Program-made: the position numbers and the translations under genes
Shown: in pieces, positions 53,926-64,000 of the stretch
Layout: every line of letters starts with the position of its first letter
How positions within the stretch are numbered: the stretch's first letter is position 1
Notes under the pieces: model-generated
Database searches by the model: none
Seen by the model: the letters and a program-made list of their open reading frames with translations, nothing else
Told to the model about the DNA's origin: nothing
NCBI GenBank assembly: GCA_017591395.1
Contig: WEDG01002106.1
Span: forward strand, 1 to 64,000
Length of the DNA: 64,000 nt
Direction: 5' to 3'
From: Schistocephalus solidus
Lineage: Eukaryota > Platyhelminthes > Cestoda > Diphyllobothriidea > Diphyllobothriidae

Positions 53926-54035
53926 ATGGTGAACCAAGGGTTGGGCGCAAGGATCAGCAGGCCTATCAACACAACCATAATCTGCTTCCGACTCGTCCCA
54001 GATGTAAAGCTGTACCTTCCTATTATATACTTTGA
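53926..54035 (+). CDS. Unrecognised host gene, terminal exon
   Basis: A very good acceptor (cttattgtttcctttcag, ending 53,925) starts the exon. With the G from the previous exon it reads 'DGEPRVGRKDQQAYQHNHNL', 'LPTRPRCKAVPSYYIL' and stops at 54,033-54,035. The intron is 145 bp, and the phase matches the previous exon exactly. An ATG directly at the exon start opens another 39-codon frame, so a different first-exon model is possible. Confidence 0.45.
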
Positions 54036-54055
54036 ATTATTTTAAACACTTTTCA

Positions 54056-54061
54056 AATAAA
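54056..54061 (+). terminator. Polyadenylation signal after the terminal exon
   Basis: AATAAA starts 21 nt after the stop codon, which would give a very short 3'UTR. Confidence 0.4.
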
Positions 54062-54210
54062 ACAAATTATATAAATCTGTGCAGTCTTACAAGAGTAACT
54101 TAACTGTAATGAGATAGCGTTCATCCTGGATGGGAGGCCTATACTCGTGCGTTTACCGTAGTAGGGGAAAAAGATGTCACGCCGTGCGGTTGAGAAATAA
54201 GATACGAATT

Positions 54211-54299
54211 TTTGGATCCAATTCGGATCCAAATCACGCGCCAAATTGGATGCGAATAGGATCCGACATTTTTATCTTTGGACCCGATTCGGGTCCAAA
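54211..54299. repeat. Palindromic 33-bp tandem repeat, three units
   Basis: Units start at 54,211, 54,244 and 54,277. The first and last begin with perfect palindromes of 9-bp arms and 5-nt centres (tttggatcc-aattc-ggatccaaa and tttggaccc-gattc-gggtccaaa). The middle one is degenerate. The arms of the outer units differ by a change present on both sides. Confidence 0.6.
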
Positions 54300-54419
54300 T
54301 TGTTATAAGAGGAGTATTATAGTGATAAAACAAATCATTTTGTTTTATTATTTTAAACATACTCCCGTAAAAATTGGCACATTACTTTTGTAGAATTCGA
54401 CAAAAAGTTACGTTTTATT

Positions 54420-54960
54420 TACTAGCTATTTTCTTCTCACTTTTACTGGCTTATAGAAGTTTGGGTATGAGGTTTTTCCCCTACAGTATAAGTAGGGCTG
54501 TCTTTTGTTTTGATGGTCGACCGCATTGGGACATTTGGCTTATGGATTTTTAACAAACCGTAGAAAATAGCCAGAGCAGTATCAGTTACTTTCATTGGTT
54601 GCCACTCATTCTCCACGATCACATTATCTTGCCGGTATTCTCTACATAATTTTGTCAGCTGATCAGTTAATGCTTTGACTTGTGAGTTCTATGCTGTGCT
54701 GTAAAATTCTCTGCCACCATGAAGGATCTTTACTTTCTCATTATAGTCTTCTCGTTTCATCACGAAAGTTGGTCATCAATTATCAGTGCGAAGAATGATA
54801 ATTTTACCATCTCGCCGCAGATCCTTGTTAGCTCCCGAACCACTCTGTGAAATAAATCTAGTTAGTTTTTGCACCATCGGAAAGTGAGTAATACGTTGGT
54901 AGACGGCGTGTTTTCATCGTCAATTGTTTCAGTTCTCGCTGGCCTAGGTAACAGGGCACT
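54420..54960 (-). pseudogene. PLE reverse transcriptase N-terminal fragment
   Basis: Minus-strand frames combine to 'TFVMKREDYNEKVKILHGGR' (usual V-V-M-N-x-x-D-Y), 'QVKALTDQLTKLCREYRQDN' and 'AIFYGLLKIHKPNVPMRSTI', the Y-G-L-P-K-I-H-K-P-x-x-P-x-R-P-I block typical of Penelope RT. It covers the part of RT that the tandem PLE units at 28-33 kb lack. Frameshifts are present. Confidence 0.7.
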
Positions 54961-54989
54961 CATGAAATCGACAGGGTCGGCGTCGGCTG

Positions 54990-56140
54990 AGCTAAAACAA
55001 GCCCCGTTCATTACTACTCAGCGTTGCCGCTCTGTTAACTGTTAACACGAGAGGTTGTGAACAAAGTCCGAGAATCCAGTGTCTTCTTGATTTAACTTAT
55101 TTAGTATCAGCTACGAAACCACCAGACAGTTGAGTCTCAGAATTTGTTCACAAACTCACTCAATCCATAAAAAAATCGCAAATTCGAGTTGAACGATCAT
55201 CTGCAGTTGCGCAGGTTAGGTTGCATCATGTTGTATTACATACAGTTTAATAAACGTCAGATTCGTTTGCTGCCAACATGGATTGTGCTGATGTGCTGCC
55301 TGCACGCAAACCATCTCGGAAGGAAAGGTAATACGACACTTCAACCGTCGTATCCAATGCGATCCACTATATGTGCCCCACAGCAAGGTTGTGCAGAGAC
55401 GGTGACTTACACGTGAATTAGATTATAGTGAGTGTAGATTTGAACTGCATCTACCGCACGCACTTAAATAAATAAATTAATTTTAAATTTAAGGCTTAGA
55501 AGACCAAATCATTTTAAACTTAGTATTGCGGTATAAATAAATAAAAAGTGGATAATTGCTGCACTATGTGAGCAGCCATATGAACAGCAGAACTATTTAG
55601 TATGGTGGGCATATCCGATTAAGAACAACTTGCCATTTTTGAAACAGTAATCAACAATCTTTGGCATACACGGTGAACTAGAAAAGGAAGCAGTAAAAAA
55701 TCTCGTACGGTACATTTGGGGCGCATTTCGGCGAGCCACCGAAGTGGATGGGATTGGTACGATGCGATGGGACAGTATTGTGATGTTGCGAACAACGAAA
55801 GAGGGTTCGGAACGCTCCTTGTCGGGTGAGAGATAATATAACAGTCAGAGCTACTGTTTATAACTACCATGAAGGTGAGAGAGGAGGAACTAATAGTAAA
55901 CACCAGAGTCGAAACGAAGAGGGGAAAGTAGAGGTCACGAGATCATCACCAATATGCGACCTTCCTGACTGCATAGTCCACCAACAAAGAAGCGAAAACA
56001 TCAGAACTCGCCACAATCATCAACAGATTCCAGAGACCATCGTCAGGGTTGCAAAATCGGAGGAAATTATCAAGGTTTTCAAGAGTTGCCAATGCTAGTT
56101 AAAAAGGAGGTGGCAAAAAAAGTCAGTGCAAAGATTTGCT
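54990..56140. other. No gene recognised
   Basis: A plus-strand frame around 55,277 ('MDCADVLPARKPSRKE', ending at a GTAATA donor-like site) and another at 55,826-56,098 have no domain. 55,660-55,860 resembles the 843/2,985 repeat ('ggtgaactagaaaa' and neighbouring blocks). Confidence 0.4.
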
Positions 56141-56149
56141 CTGAAATGG

Positions 56150-57740
56150 ATGATGGAAACATTTTTAGAAACCAATATAATATCAAGGGATTTGCCTCAA
56201 ATACCAGGAGGACACTTTTAAAAATCCAAAAGTTGCAAGTTTGGGAAGGAAGCAGACAATGAGGACTTTATATCTTCCGAAGTTAAATGTTTGCGTTATT
56301 TTGTTTTGAAAATAGCTACTGAAATCGACAACCTGATTTCCATTGGAAGATTATTCCATATGAGGGGATATTTGGAGGCAAGAATCTGAGAACGGTTAGT
56401 TATGGAGCAAAGGGGTTGTTAAATGATCATGGAGGAATTACGAGTGGCATAGAGTCGATCTACTGGAGTTAGACTGTTAATTCGTGGGAGATTCGGGCTA
56501 GCGTTAACGCAAAACAGGAAGCAGAGACCGGTTTCGAGTCTTCTAACCCAGAGAAATTTCATTTTTTCTAACTGACATCTATCCGTATAAGAGATACTGG
56601 ATCCAGGAAGCGAAAAATAGTCTTTTAGTAAAAACCCTCTGAACTTTTTCAATCTTACTGCGGTCAGAGACGTCCATCAGCCCAAAGACGGGACAGCAGT
56701 ATTCTATAATAGGAAGAACAAACATGCGGTACAGGTATAACTTTATTTACGGAAGGAAGAAAAATATGTGATATAAAACCACATTTCTGTGCAGCTTTTG
56801 CAGAAATGCAATGTGCATGAGGCGATAGTGCTAGCTTATTCGTGTAACTTAGACCTAAGGCTCTTATGGTTGATTTTTTGAAAAGTGTACTTTTTTGAAA
56901 TACCAGCGGTCCAGTAAAACTTGGCGGGGCGAAATCACGTGAAACAACTCTTGGATGGAGAAAATTCCATCTGCCAACTAGAGCTTTAACGTGAGACCAT
57001 AAGTAGATTAGTGTTGATTTTATCAACGCAACTATTGACAGTGTCTTTAGAAAATGATTAAGTGCACTTGAGATCATCAGCGTAAGCGATATTTTGTCAA
57101 TTTTTGAACAGAGTTGAAATTTCGTCTATGTTTAGAATGGAGAAGAGGTGACCTAGAACCGTTCCTTGAAAAATGTCACTTGTGATCGCCTGAAGTGGCG
57201 AGTGGCTATTACCTACTTAGACCTTTTGGCTGTGGTTAGACTGGGGGCTGGATGCCGAAGGCTTCCAATTTCACCAGAAGACGTCTGTGCGGTACCTTGT
57301 CAAAGGCTTTGCTCAGGTCAAAGTGGATCACAACCACTGACTGTCGCTCATTACGAAGGAACGTGATGAGGTTAAGAAAAGCTAAGTGACACACTTCGCA
57401 TGATCTCCCAGGTAGAAAACCATATTGTAAGTCGCTTAAGAGCTAATTTTCTAGGCAAAAGTCGAGAATTTGATTTAAAATAATTTTTTTCAAGAAGTTT
57501 TGCTAGAGCCAGTGCTATGTGAACGCCTCGATAATTATTTACGTCTGAACGAGATCCTGACTAGAAGACAGGAATAATAATAGATATCCTTTATGAGTCA
57601 GGAAGGAATCCGTTTAAAAGATAAACTGGGAATATATGGCTAAGCAATCGGGGGAAGCTCGATACTCTCTTAATAACTGAGTTTGGAATACTGTCAGTCC
57701 CCCTCGCCCACCTGAACCCGGTGTCATGACAGAGTCAAGA
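56150..57740 (-). pseudogene. CR1-like LINE copy E (RT)
   Basis: On the minus strand, 57,480-57,240 gives 'YGFLPGRSCEVCHLAFLNLI', 'NERQSVVVIHFDLSKAFDKV' and 'PHRRLLVKLEAFGIQP', RT blocks with the catalytic D in H-F-D-L-S-K-A-F-D. Frame 57,077-56,664 ('KSTIRALGLSYTNKLALSPH', 'SRLWADG') and 56,652-56,419 ('SYTDRCQLEKMKFLWVRRLE') give thumb and C-terminal regions. It is truncated upstream near 57,740. The YADD box region was not found, probably deleted near 57,150. Confidence 0.7.
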
Positions 57741-58450
57741 TGACCGGACATGGGAGAGGGCACTAGCGGCTGGTGTAGCTGGGGGCGTTTCTAAGTGGGC
57801 TGTAACACCTGACAAAGATTTCATGGACATTAAGAAGGAGCTATTGAAGCCTGACTCAGTCCACCATTCGACAAATCCACAAAAGTACTCTGGGCTGTTC
57901 GCGCTGTCCGGGTTATCCCGTCGGTTCGTAACCTTTCAAGCCATGGTTTTCAGTGAATCATGATAGTTCCAAGCACGTCAGATTGTTTTTGGTAGAAAAA
58001 ATGCGCTGAGCCGTATACCTCACTCTCTATCCAAATTCACAAGTCCCAGCTACTGTCCGAGCCAGTCAGTGAACTGGAGCGGGAATGAGCGCGGCTGTCG
58101 ATACATCTCATGACCTCGTCTGCGCATACAATACACGCGATCTGGGCTCGTTAATACTAGCACTAGGCTTTTACACAAAAGGCGGTCGAGTGAATCATAT
58201 CTCACATGTTTATGAGTGCCAGAGGTCACAATAAGAAACAGCCATTGCATTCTGACTCTGAGATCACGAGTTAGCCACACCACACAAACAAAAATTGGGT
58301 TGACTTCGAGATCTGGGTGAAAATGTCAATTGGAAACTTTCAGAGCCGCAGCATTAAGTGCAAAGTGATAATCTCGGGCTTGGATCCCACATACAGCAGA
58401 GGAGCCACATGCAGAAAGAACCGAGGATCATGCTCCCTCTCAGTGAGAGG
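57690..58450. other. Unrecognised, partly repeated sequence
   Basis: 57,695-57,770 shares 'cccacctgaacc..gtgtcatgacagag'-type sequence with 60,820-60,880 ('cccacctccacctgagccaa', then gtctcatgatagag), a further low-copy repeat. No coding domain was found. Confidence 0.4.
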
Positions 58451-58479
58451 TGTTGTTTGCAAATAGCGTTATGCGGTAT

Positions 58480-59910
58480 TGGGTGAACCTATATGTGGTA
58501 AATTTCTGAACTTAATAGCTTCTTACCTGGAATCTCGCACACAACATGCTAAGATCTCCAATGTTATCTGCAAACCCGCACGTGTGTGGAGTGGAGTTAT
58601 TTAGGGTAGCGTGCTTCGCCCACTCTTATTTTGCCTTTTTTCAATGATGTGCCAGGTTTATTTCGGAATGGTAGGCCCTTTATGTATGCTGACGATTTAA
58701 AAGTTGCCGATCGATAGAATTCGTCAGATTGCAACACCGTTCTCGAACTCTTAAAAACGATCTTGAGGCCTTTGCTTAGTGGAACTGCACATGGCGTCTT
58801 TCTCTTCGCACAATGCTCTGTTATGGTTTTTGGCGGCAATTATCATCTTCAACTAAGCAAAGATGGTCACGACCTTAATATGCCTGAACTTGTTAGGAAT
58901 CTGGGCATATCATATTTTAATGGTATTAATATTTCAAAGCATTGCATCCTGCTTCTCTCCAAAGCACGCAGCTCTACTGGGGTTTACTTCCGAAATTTAA
59001 AAACTATCGATATTAGACTCTACCTTTATAAAACGCACGTTGGGCCTGGCTTGTAATACTGCTTGTTTCTATTTAGCCTTATGCACGAATCTGTCCAGCA
59101 TTTGTTTAACTAAAAGATTTTTATCGTCAGAGCACCATAATCTGTCAGATAATGAACACTGTGGATCTATAAACATTGATCTCTTATGGTTTCGCCGATT
59201 CCAAAATGGACTCTTTTTAATGTCTAGGCTTTTAAACAGTAGTACATTTAATCCTCTTACCGCTGTGAAGCAGCTTAACCAATCTCGGTACAACAGTCAT
59301 CGTTATATCTTTTTATTTCTTCCCTAAGCACTCAAAGCTAAGTATCGTTAGTTTTTCCGGTAAATGCCAAAGCGATGTGGAATAAGCTACCCAAGAATAT
59401 AAAAACCCTGATAATTTATTCTTTGTCTAAAAGATCTATTTCTAATTTTTTGCATTCAGAACAGCTTCCTAGAATTCTGGGCGCCTACATGGTAGAATCT
59501 GTTTTCCAGTTCGATGGAGTGCGCGGCATCTAAACCCGATTCCAGATATTACCTTGAGTGGGATGGCACCGTCTCTGCAGGCTGCACCCGTTGACTTCTT
59601 CGGCAGACAGCGAGCAACCGTCCACGGATGCACTCTTTTCTGGGGCATAATCCCGGTTCCCAAAAAAACTCAGAGAGACTGCAAACAGAATGCACTCGTG
59701 TCGGCCCTTCCCTGATCTGAACTGCTTTCATCTCACAGGCAGCAGGTTTTTCTCATGAATAACATATAGATAGGAAAAACTCTTATAATGATATATATTC
59801 TGAATATTTTACACTGCCAGCCTGATCTTCACTGAATATTTAATCTGATAATGCCTGTAAACCGGTATTAAATACAACAATTAGTATCATTATTTATTAA
59901 CGTTGTATTT
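58480..59910 (+). mobile_element. CR1-like LINE copy F, 5' truncated, with 3' tail
   Basis: The plus strand reads 'FLNLIASYLESRTQHAKISN', 'GSVLRPLLF', 'MVGPLYADDLKVADR' (58,540-58,712, YADD box intact), then 58,763-59,056 with 'AQCSVMVFGGNYHLQLSKDG', 'VRNLGISYFNGINISKHCIL', and a shifted C-terminus 'SLMVSPIPKWTLF' and 'NAKAMWNKLPKNIKTL' to about 59,420. A 3'UTR of about 400 bp ends with the hairpin at 59,849-59,870 and an AT-rich tail near 59,905. It is the sense copy of the 3' ends inserted at 44,585 and 63,195 on the other strand, and related to 1,110-2,800. Confidence 0.8.
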
Positions 59911-60299
59911 ATTCGTTGGTCTTTGTATTTAGTTTATTTCAATGCCTATATTATGCTAGATTTTCGGGTTGACAGTGCCACGATGGACGCTTTCTTAAGT
60001 TATGCCAATATTTTATCCATCATGACAAGTTACCACGTGACCACCTGCAATGATTCTAGACTGATCCTTCAAACCACAGCCAGATGGATGAACGACCCTA
60101 TCAGGCTAGGGATTGTTCGTGACTTCGCCTGGCTGGGCAAGGGAAAAGTGCCTTAAAGGCGGGTGCCAGGCTTAAACCTTACTAAAAAGTAGCATTTAAA
60201 ATCCTGGTTGGAGTATGTTTGCTGACTGGCAAAAAATAAGCCAGCAATTATTGCTTCAGTCTTCCAGTCGATTAAGTCCCATAATCGAACAAGTGCCCA

Positions 60300-60500
60300 T
60301 TTACCTTCTCTAATATTCCCGATAGAAACCGATAAAGCAAGGAACCCATGCTTTAATGCTAACAGCATTCGGCTTCTGAGCAAAAGGTTGCGAGTTTGAG
60401 CCTCAGGTATTGCAACACCTGGCGTTAAGTCTGGCTGGCTGATGACGATTTACAAGCCAGCAATGTCCATTCCAGTCTCCCTTGTCATTTTCGGAAAGGT
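60300..60500 (+). repeat. SINE-like repeat, copy 2
   Basis: It contains 'gttgcgagtttgagcc', a poor match to a Pol III B box, followed 50 bp later by the 60-bp segment shared with 35,060-35,120. A tRNA-derived SINE is possible but the A box is not convincing. Confidence 0.35.
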
Positions 60501-62590
60501 TCTGTCTATACTGACGACTGTGTGGCTGCTGGTGTGGCTCAAGAGTGAGCTCCAGAGCACATGGGGACTAGTGGGTCCCGTAACCGACCCGTGGGCGCCC
60601 ATTCGCTATATACTTACATCTATCTTTCAAATAGGAAGGAAGATTTGGAATGGCAACCCAATCCCCACCAACGAAGGTATTTTGCAGGTCAGTCTTAATC
60701 AATTCGATCAGCGTTCTTAACGATGTCAAAGCTGTACCCCCACAGCAGGCCGGATGCCGGAATGTTAAATTATGCGTGAAGTAATTTACAGTGTTAGCAC
60801 AATTTCGCTGCATCTCCCCACCTCCACCTGAGCCAAGTCTCATGATAGAGGCGGGATCGTGCGCAGGTGGCTGGTACGGCGCCAGTTCGTGATTAGGCAA
60901 GCTGGCACACCTCATCAATACCGCATTCGTTATGGGCGCGACCCTCAGTAACGCCTGCAATGCCCTCATTTAGCACTCCTTTTAGTCCATTGCATCTATC
61001 AAGTGACCCATTTTAGCGGCCAAACAGGCAACTGCACTCATACGCGCATGCATACAAAACACATCTTACCTTTTAAACCGTTTTGTTGACTTACCTTTAT
61101 AACCTGCGAAAGTTACTTTTTCACAACAACTTGGCGAACTTTACACCATAAAATTTCCTTCACCGTTTTTCATTTTCTTCTTTAGTGAGTTGAGATTTTA
61201 ACATAGTTGATCATAATGGATCATTCGGCATTGGCTTTATTTTCTTGATCGAGAAAGTGATATTTCCACCATTTCTGTCGAGCGCGATTTGGCATATAAA
61301 CGTCAAAAAGGTGTACCTAGTGGATTGTGCACTGCCAATGCATAACTCGTTTCTCAAATAATAGTCCCAAGCAAAAAAGGTCATTGCAAGGCCATTTCTG
61401 CACAAATTCGAATTTCCGTCATTTCGGCAGGATCAAAAGCTAATCCCTCTTGACGTTAACGGTGAATAATGCAAAATTAAAAAAACACAATTTCAAACAC
61501 TTGGCACTTAATTTCTGTGACTGCGTTGCCGATAATTAACTCCTCCCCTATTGTCTGTCTTTGCACTTTACATTCGACCATTTCGTGATTTGTCACTGCA
61601 GCCGGGCTAGGCGTTATATCATATATCGAACTCAGTTAAGGTAAAAGCTTTGATCCCTTGAATTTCCATATCCATATCATGGTATAGTGACTTGTTCATC
61701 ATTTGACAATCGCTATTTTTTCGTCGACGCATTATTAATTTTCCTCCGCCCAAAAACCTCTATGCAACTACAAAGAAGGTGTAGGAAATGACTGGGATGA
61801 ATATCGTATCGCCTAATGATAGTAAAGCTTCCTTGGCCATATAAACCTAACTTGCTATTCACTGCCAAATGGATCAATCTTAATCCATGGTGGCTGCTTT
61901 CAGTGATGATGTTGGATCATCGTTCTGTCAACCTACATGTGTTGTTCTGGGACTTTTGCAGTGCGCTCTGAGAACATTTTCCAAAAATAACAATGTTTTC
62001 GGTCCAAAAACGTTGGCTGGTTGCTTGATAACTCGCAGTTAATTATAAGGCGGTCGCTTCCTCACCACCACTGACTCTGCACCACTGGCTTTCTTTAGCT
62101 CTGTGATTCCACAGCTATACGTTTCATGCGAAATTAGAAACCACTACTTGAGGTTCGCGTTTTCTGCAAATCTTTGAAATAACGTTTAGGTTGATCAATT
62201 GTATCATTATTGCATCTTGAAACTCGAGGCCAGGTCTCCTGTACATGCATTGACCATCTAAAAAGAATACAGCTGTGACAAGCAACAGCAGAGAGTGTTC
62301 TCAGAGTTTGAATTACAGACAATCTAAAGACCTCTACGTACATTTACAAGGCAGCATCCTTCTCATTTTCAGTACTGTATGTCATCAAGCGAGCGCTTGC
62401 ATTTTTCTACTGACCTTGCTTCTTCAAAGTATTCGTGTCATTTTTAAGACAGTGCGTTCCAGACACAAGCTATACTCGATCCCCATTGATGCAATGAAGT
62501 TAAAATATGCTCGATGGAGCTCAGAGATGAGCTACCAAATTAGTCTAAATTTAAGGAAAATTGCCATATAGGACCCATTTTACTAACATT
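60500..62590. other. No gene recognised
   Basis: Frames 60,442-60,720 (plus), 60,969-60,568 (minus) and 62,275-62,571 (plus) show no domain. The first starts in the SINE-like segment. Confidence 0.45.
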
Positions 62591-62594
62591 AGCC

Positions 62595-62640
62595 TATTAT
62601 TTATTTATTTATTGCCAGTTAACAGGCAAGATTGTTTGTT
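62595..62640 (-). mobile_element. LINE 3' terminus, heavily truncated
   Basis: (TTTA)n at 62,599-62,611 followed by a hairpin TTGCC-AGTTAACA-GGCAA (62,612-62,629) is the same terminal structure as at 44,614, 59,849 and 63,217. It is oriented as the 3' end of a minus-strand element, but only some tens of bases can be assigned. Confidence 0.55.
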
Positions 62641-62729
62641 TCTGAATGATAGTCAATTTCGAAGAAACTTAACACAAAATGTCAGCATAGGACTTCTTTG
62701 AAATTACAGTACCAAACTACTGGGAACAT

Positions 62730-62935
62730 TTATTCAAAGAGCGTGTACCCTAGGAAGATTGGATAGGAAAATTTTTTTCGCGAACCATGTGAGAGAACCA
62801 TGGAATAGCCTGCCTGAGGTGATTTTTCGTTTCACGCATCACCTGGGTAGACAAATTTTACACGATCGAACGGACTATTTGATTGTGAAACTTATATAAA
62901 TATGCAATTATATTAACTGACTGCCTTTTCAATTG
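62730..62935 (+). pseudogene. LINE RT C-terminal fragment
   Basis: The plus strand reads 'KIFFANHVREPWNSLPEVIF', then in the next frame 'WVDKFYTIERTI', equivalent to the S-F-S-x-R-V-x-x-W-N-x-L-P-E-x-V end of CR1-like RT (compare 3,870-3,900 minus). Confidence 0.6.
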
Positions 62936-63189
62936 ACAATGTAGTCTGTTTACATTGTTTATAATACTTCTGATTTCGTATTTGGGTAATAATAGAGTAA
63001 AAATCTGAACTAACAGTATTTGATAGTATTACAAGCGAAATGTAAGAAGAGCACATATTCTGATGGATGCCATCACTATGGTATAGCATAACATTTTAAA
63101 GGAAGTGAATAAAGTCCAATTGTTAGAGGTAAGCTTTGTAAAATTCGCACAAACAATTTTCTCCACATTTCTGGAGAAGCCCATCCACC

Positions 63190-64000
63190 CCTGAAATAAT
63201 AATATTTATAAAATCAAATGCCACATTACAGGCATTGCCAAACAGTATACAAAATGGATCGATTCGGTAGTGAGAAAACTCCAAACGAATAAATATCGTT
63301 ACTCTAATTTTTCGCTTAGATTGGTTAATCGAAGAAGAAACGGCAGCCCATGGAATGACAGCAGTTCCAAACGGCAATAATTGGCAATACTGCATCGACT
63401 TTTTTTAGCCTCCACTGTTTTCCTGCGACCGAGAACCTCTATCAGGCAAGGGTATATCAGAAAACAGGTTTTCGCTGTCAGCTGAAGCATTTACCCGCTG
63501 GGTTGACAGCAACAGAATCAGCACCATTCCCCTTAAGGTGAGACCTGGTAGAGGATCAGAGACTACGAATTTAATAAACACAGGAAGTTAATTGGGTGGA
63601 TGACACCAAAAAGCTCTGGATGTTTTTCTGAATGCAGAAAGCGACTGATTGAGCGTTAAAACCGAGAATGATTTAGCAGATTTTTTAAATTCCTACATAC
63701 TTCATTCTACTTGTTAATTGTGTTGACAGAAAACACCTGAAATTACCTAAGTAAGCGTGCCAGTGTAAGAAACAAAAAGACAGTGGTGACTAGTGCACTG
63801 AGAGTGCTCAAGATGCATCACAGTAGAGGGAGATTATAAGTACGACAGTTTAAAAGCTTAAAGAGTAAAAATGTTCCTCTAGTAATCGGAGAAACCACAA
63901 CAAAATCAAGGCATGTCAGTCAATGATGTTGTTGACAATGTTCCAAAGTTTAAGCATCCGTTGAAAAAGATGCTGGACAGACTATTTTCTTGCGCTCACT
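63190..64000 (-). mobile_element. CR1-like LINE 3' end (continues beyond the window)
   Basis: From the AT-rich tail and hairpin at 63,217-63,236 the sequence parallels 44,585-45,440: an about 450-bp 3'UTR with 'aaggtgagacctgg' in common, and then the RT C-terminal region (63,790-64,000, 'acgacagtttaaaagctta' shared with 1,115-1,130 and 45,220). It is oriented minus, so the RT core, if present, lies past position 64,000. Confidence 0.7.

Noticed and set aside
60385..60410. tRNA gene from a B-box-like sequence
   Set aside because: No cloverleaf or convincing A box; the B box is a poor match.
1..64000. CRISPR array, bacterial operon or phage content
   Set aside because: No regularly spaced repeats of that type, and all recognised elements are eukaryotic retroelements with spliceosomal-type introns nearby.

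Overview
This window is eukaryotic genomic DNA. No operons, Shine-Dalgarno sites, rRNA or tRNA genes are visible. Almost all recognisable coding sequence is decayed retroelement: CR1/jockey-like LINEs, RTE-like LINEs whose 3' ends carry C2H2 zinc-finger segments, Penelope-like elements (PLEs) with a GIY-YIG endonuclease, and one Ty3/gypsy pol. The RTE tail with repeated 'IGLVGHLRIH' fingers, combined with PLEs and CR1-like LINEs, resembles what I know of parasitic flatworms, most likely a tapeworm such as a diphyllobothriid. That assignment is inference from element families; no host housekeeping gene confirms it.

Layout. 1-7.3 kb: several minus-strand LINE copies and an inverted repeat. 7.3-13.7 kb: unique, gene-poor sequence with one candidate exon (7,639-7,856). 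13,767-13,837: an exon encoding a hydrophobic N-terminus. 15-34 kb: a mosaic of duplicated retroelement blocks made of RTE fragments in both orientations, zinc-finger tails, (TTC)n tracts and two nearly identical 2.8-kb PLE units in direct tandem. 34-37.9 kb: AT-rich sequence with a LINE fragment. 37,981-38,953: three micro-exons of 18, 30 and 24 nt, a terminal exon and a polyA signal. 39-44 kb: LINE, PLE and RTE fragments. 44.3-51.4 kb: two CR1-like LINEs meeting tail to tail, the first interrupted by a nested LINE 3' end. 51.9-53.6 kb: Ty3/gypsy RNase H and integrase. 53,676-54,061: the last two exons of an unrecognised gene. 54.2-64 kb: a PLE fragment, more LINE copies and SINE-like pieces.

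The most interesting candidate is a host gene on the plus strand. The exon at 13.8 kb ends in phase 1. The three micro-exons at 38 kb are each a multiple of three, and all are phase 1 in and phase 1 out. The terminal exon enters in the same phase. Spliced together they would encode about 109 residues: a signal-anchor-like N-terminus, an N-glycosylation sequon made at an exon junction, a second membrane helix and a charged tail. This is the architecture of flatworm micro-exon genes (MEGs), here with a first intron of about 24 kb filled by retroelements. The link across that intron is inference and needs transcript evidence.

Other points of interest: a hairpin with an 8-nt loop conserved at four LINE 3' ends, hammerhead-like GAAACGTC contexts in the PLEs, and (TTC)n tracts sitting at duplication junctions.
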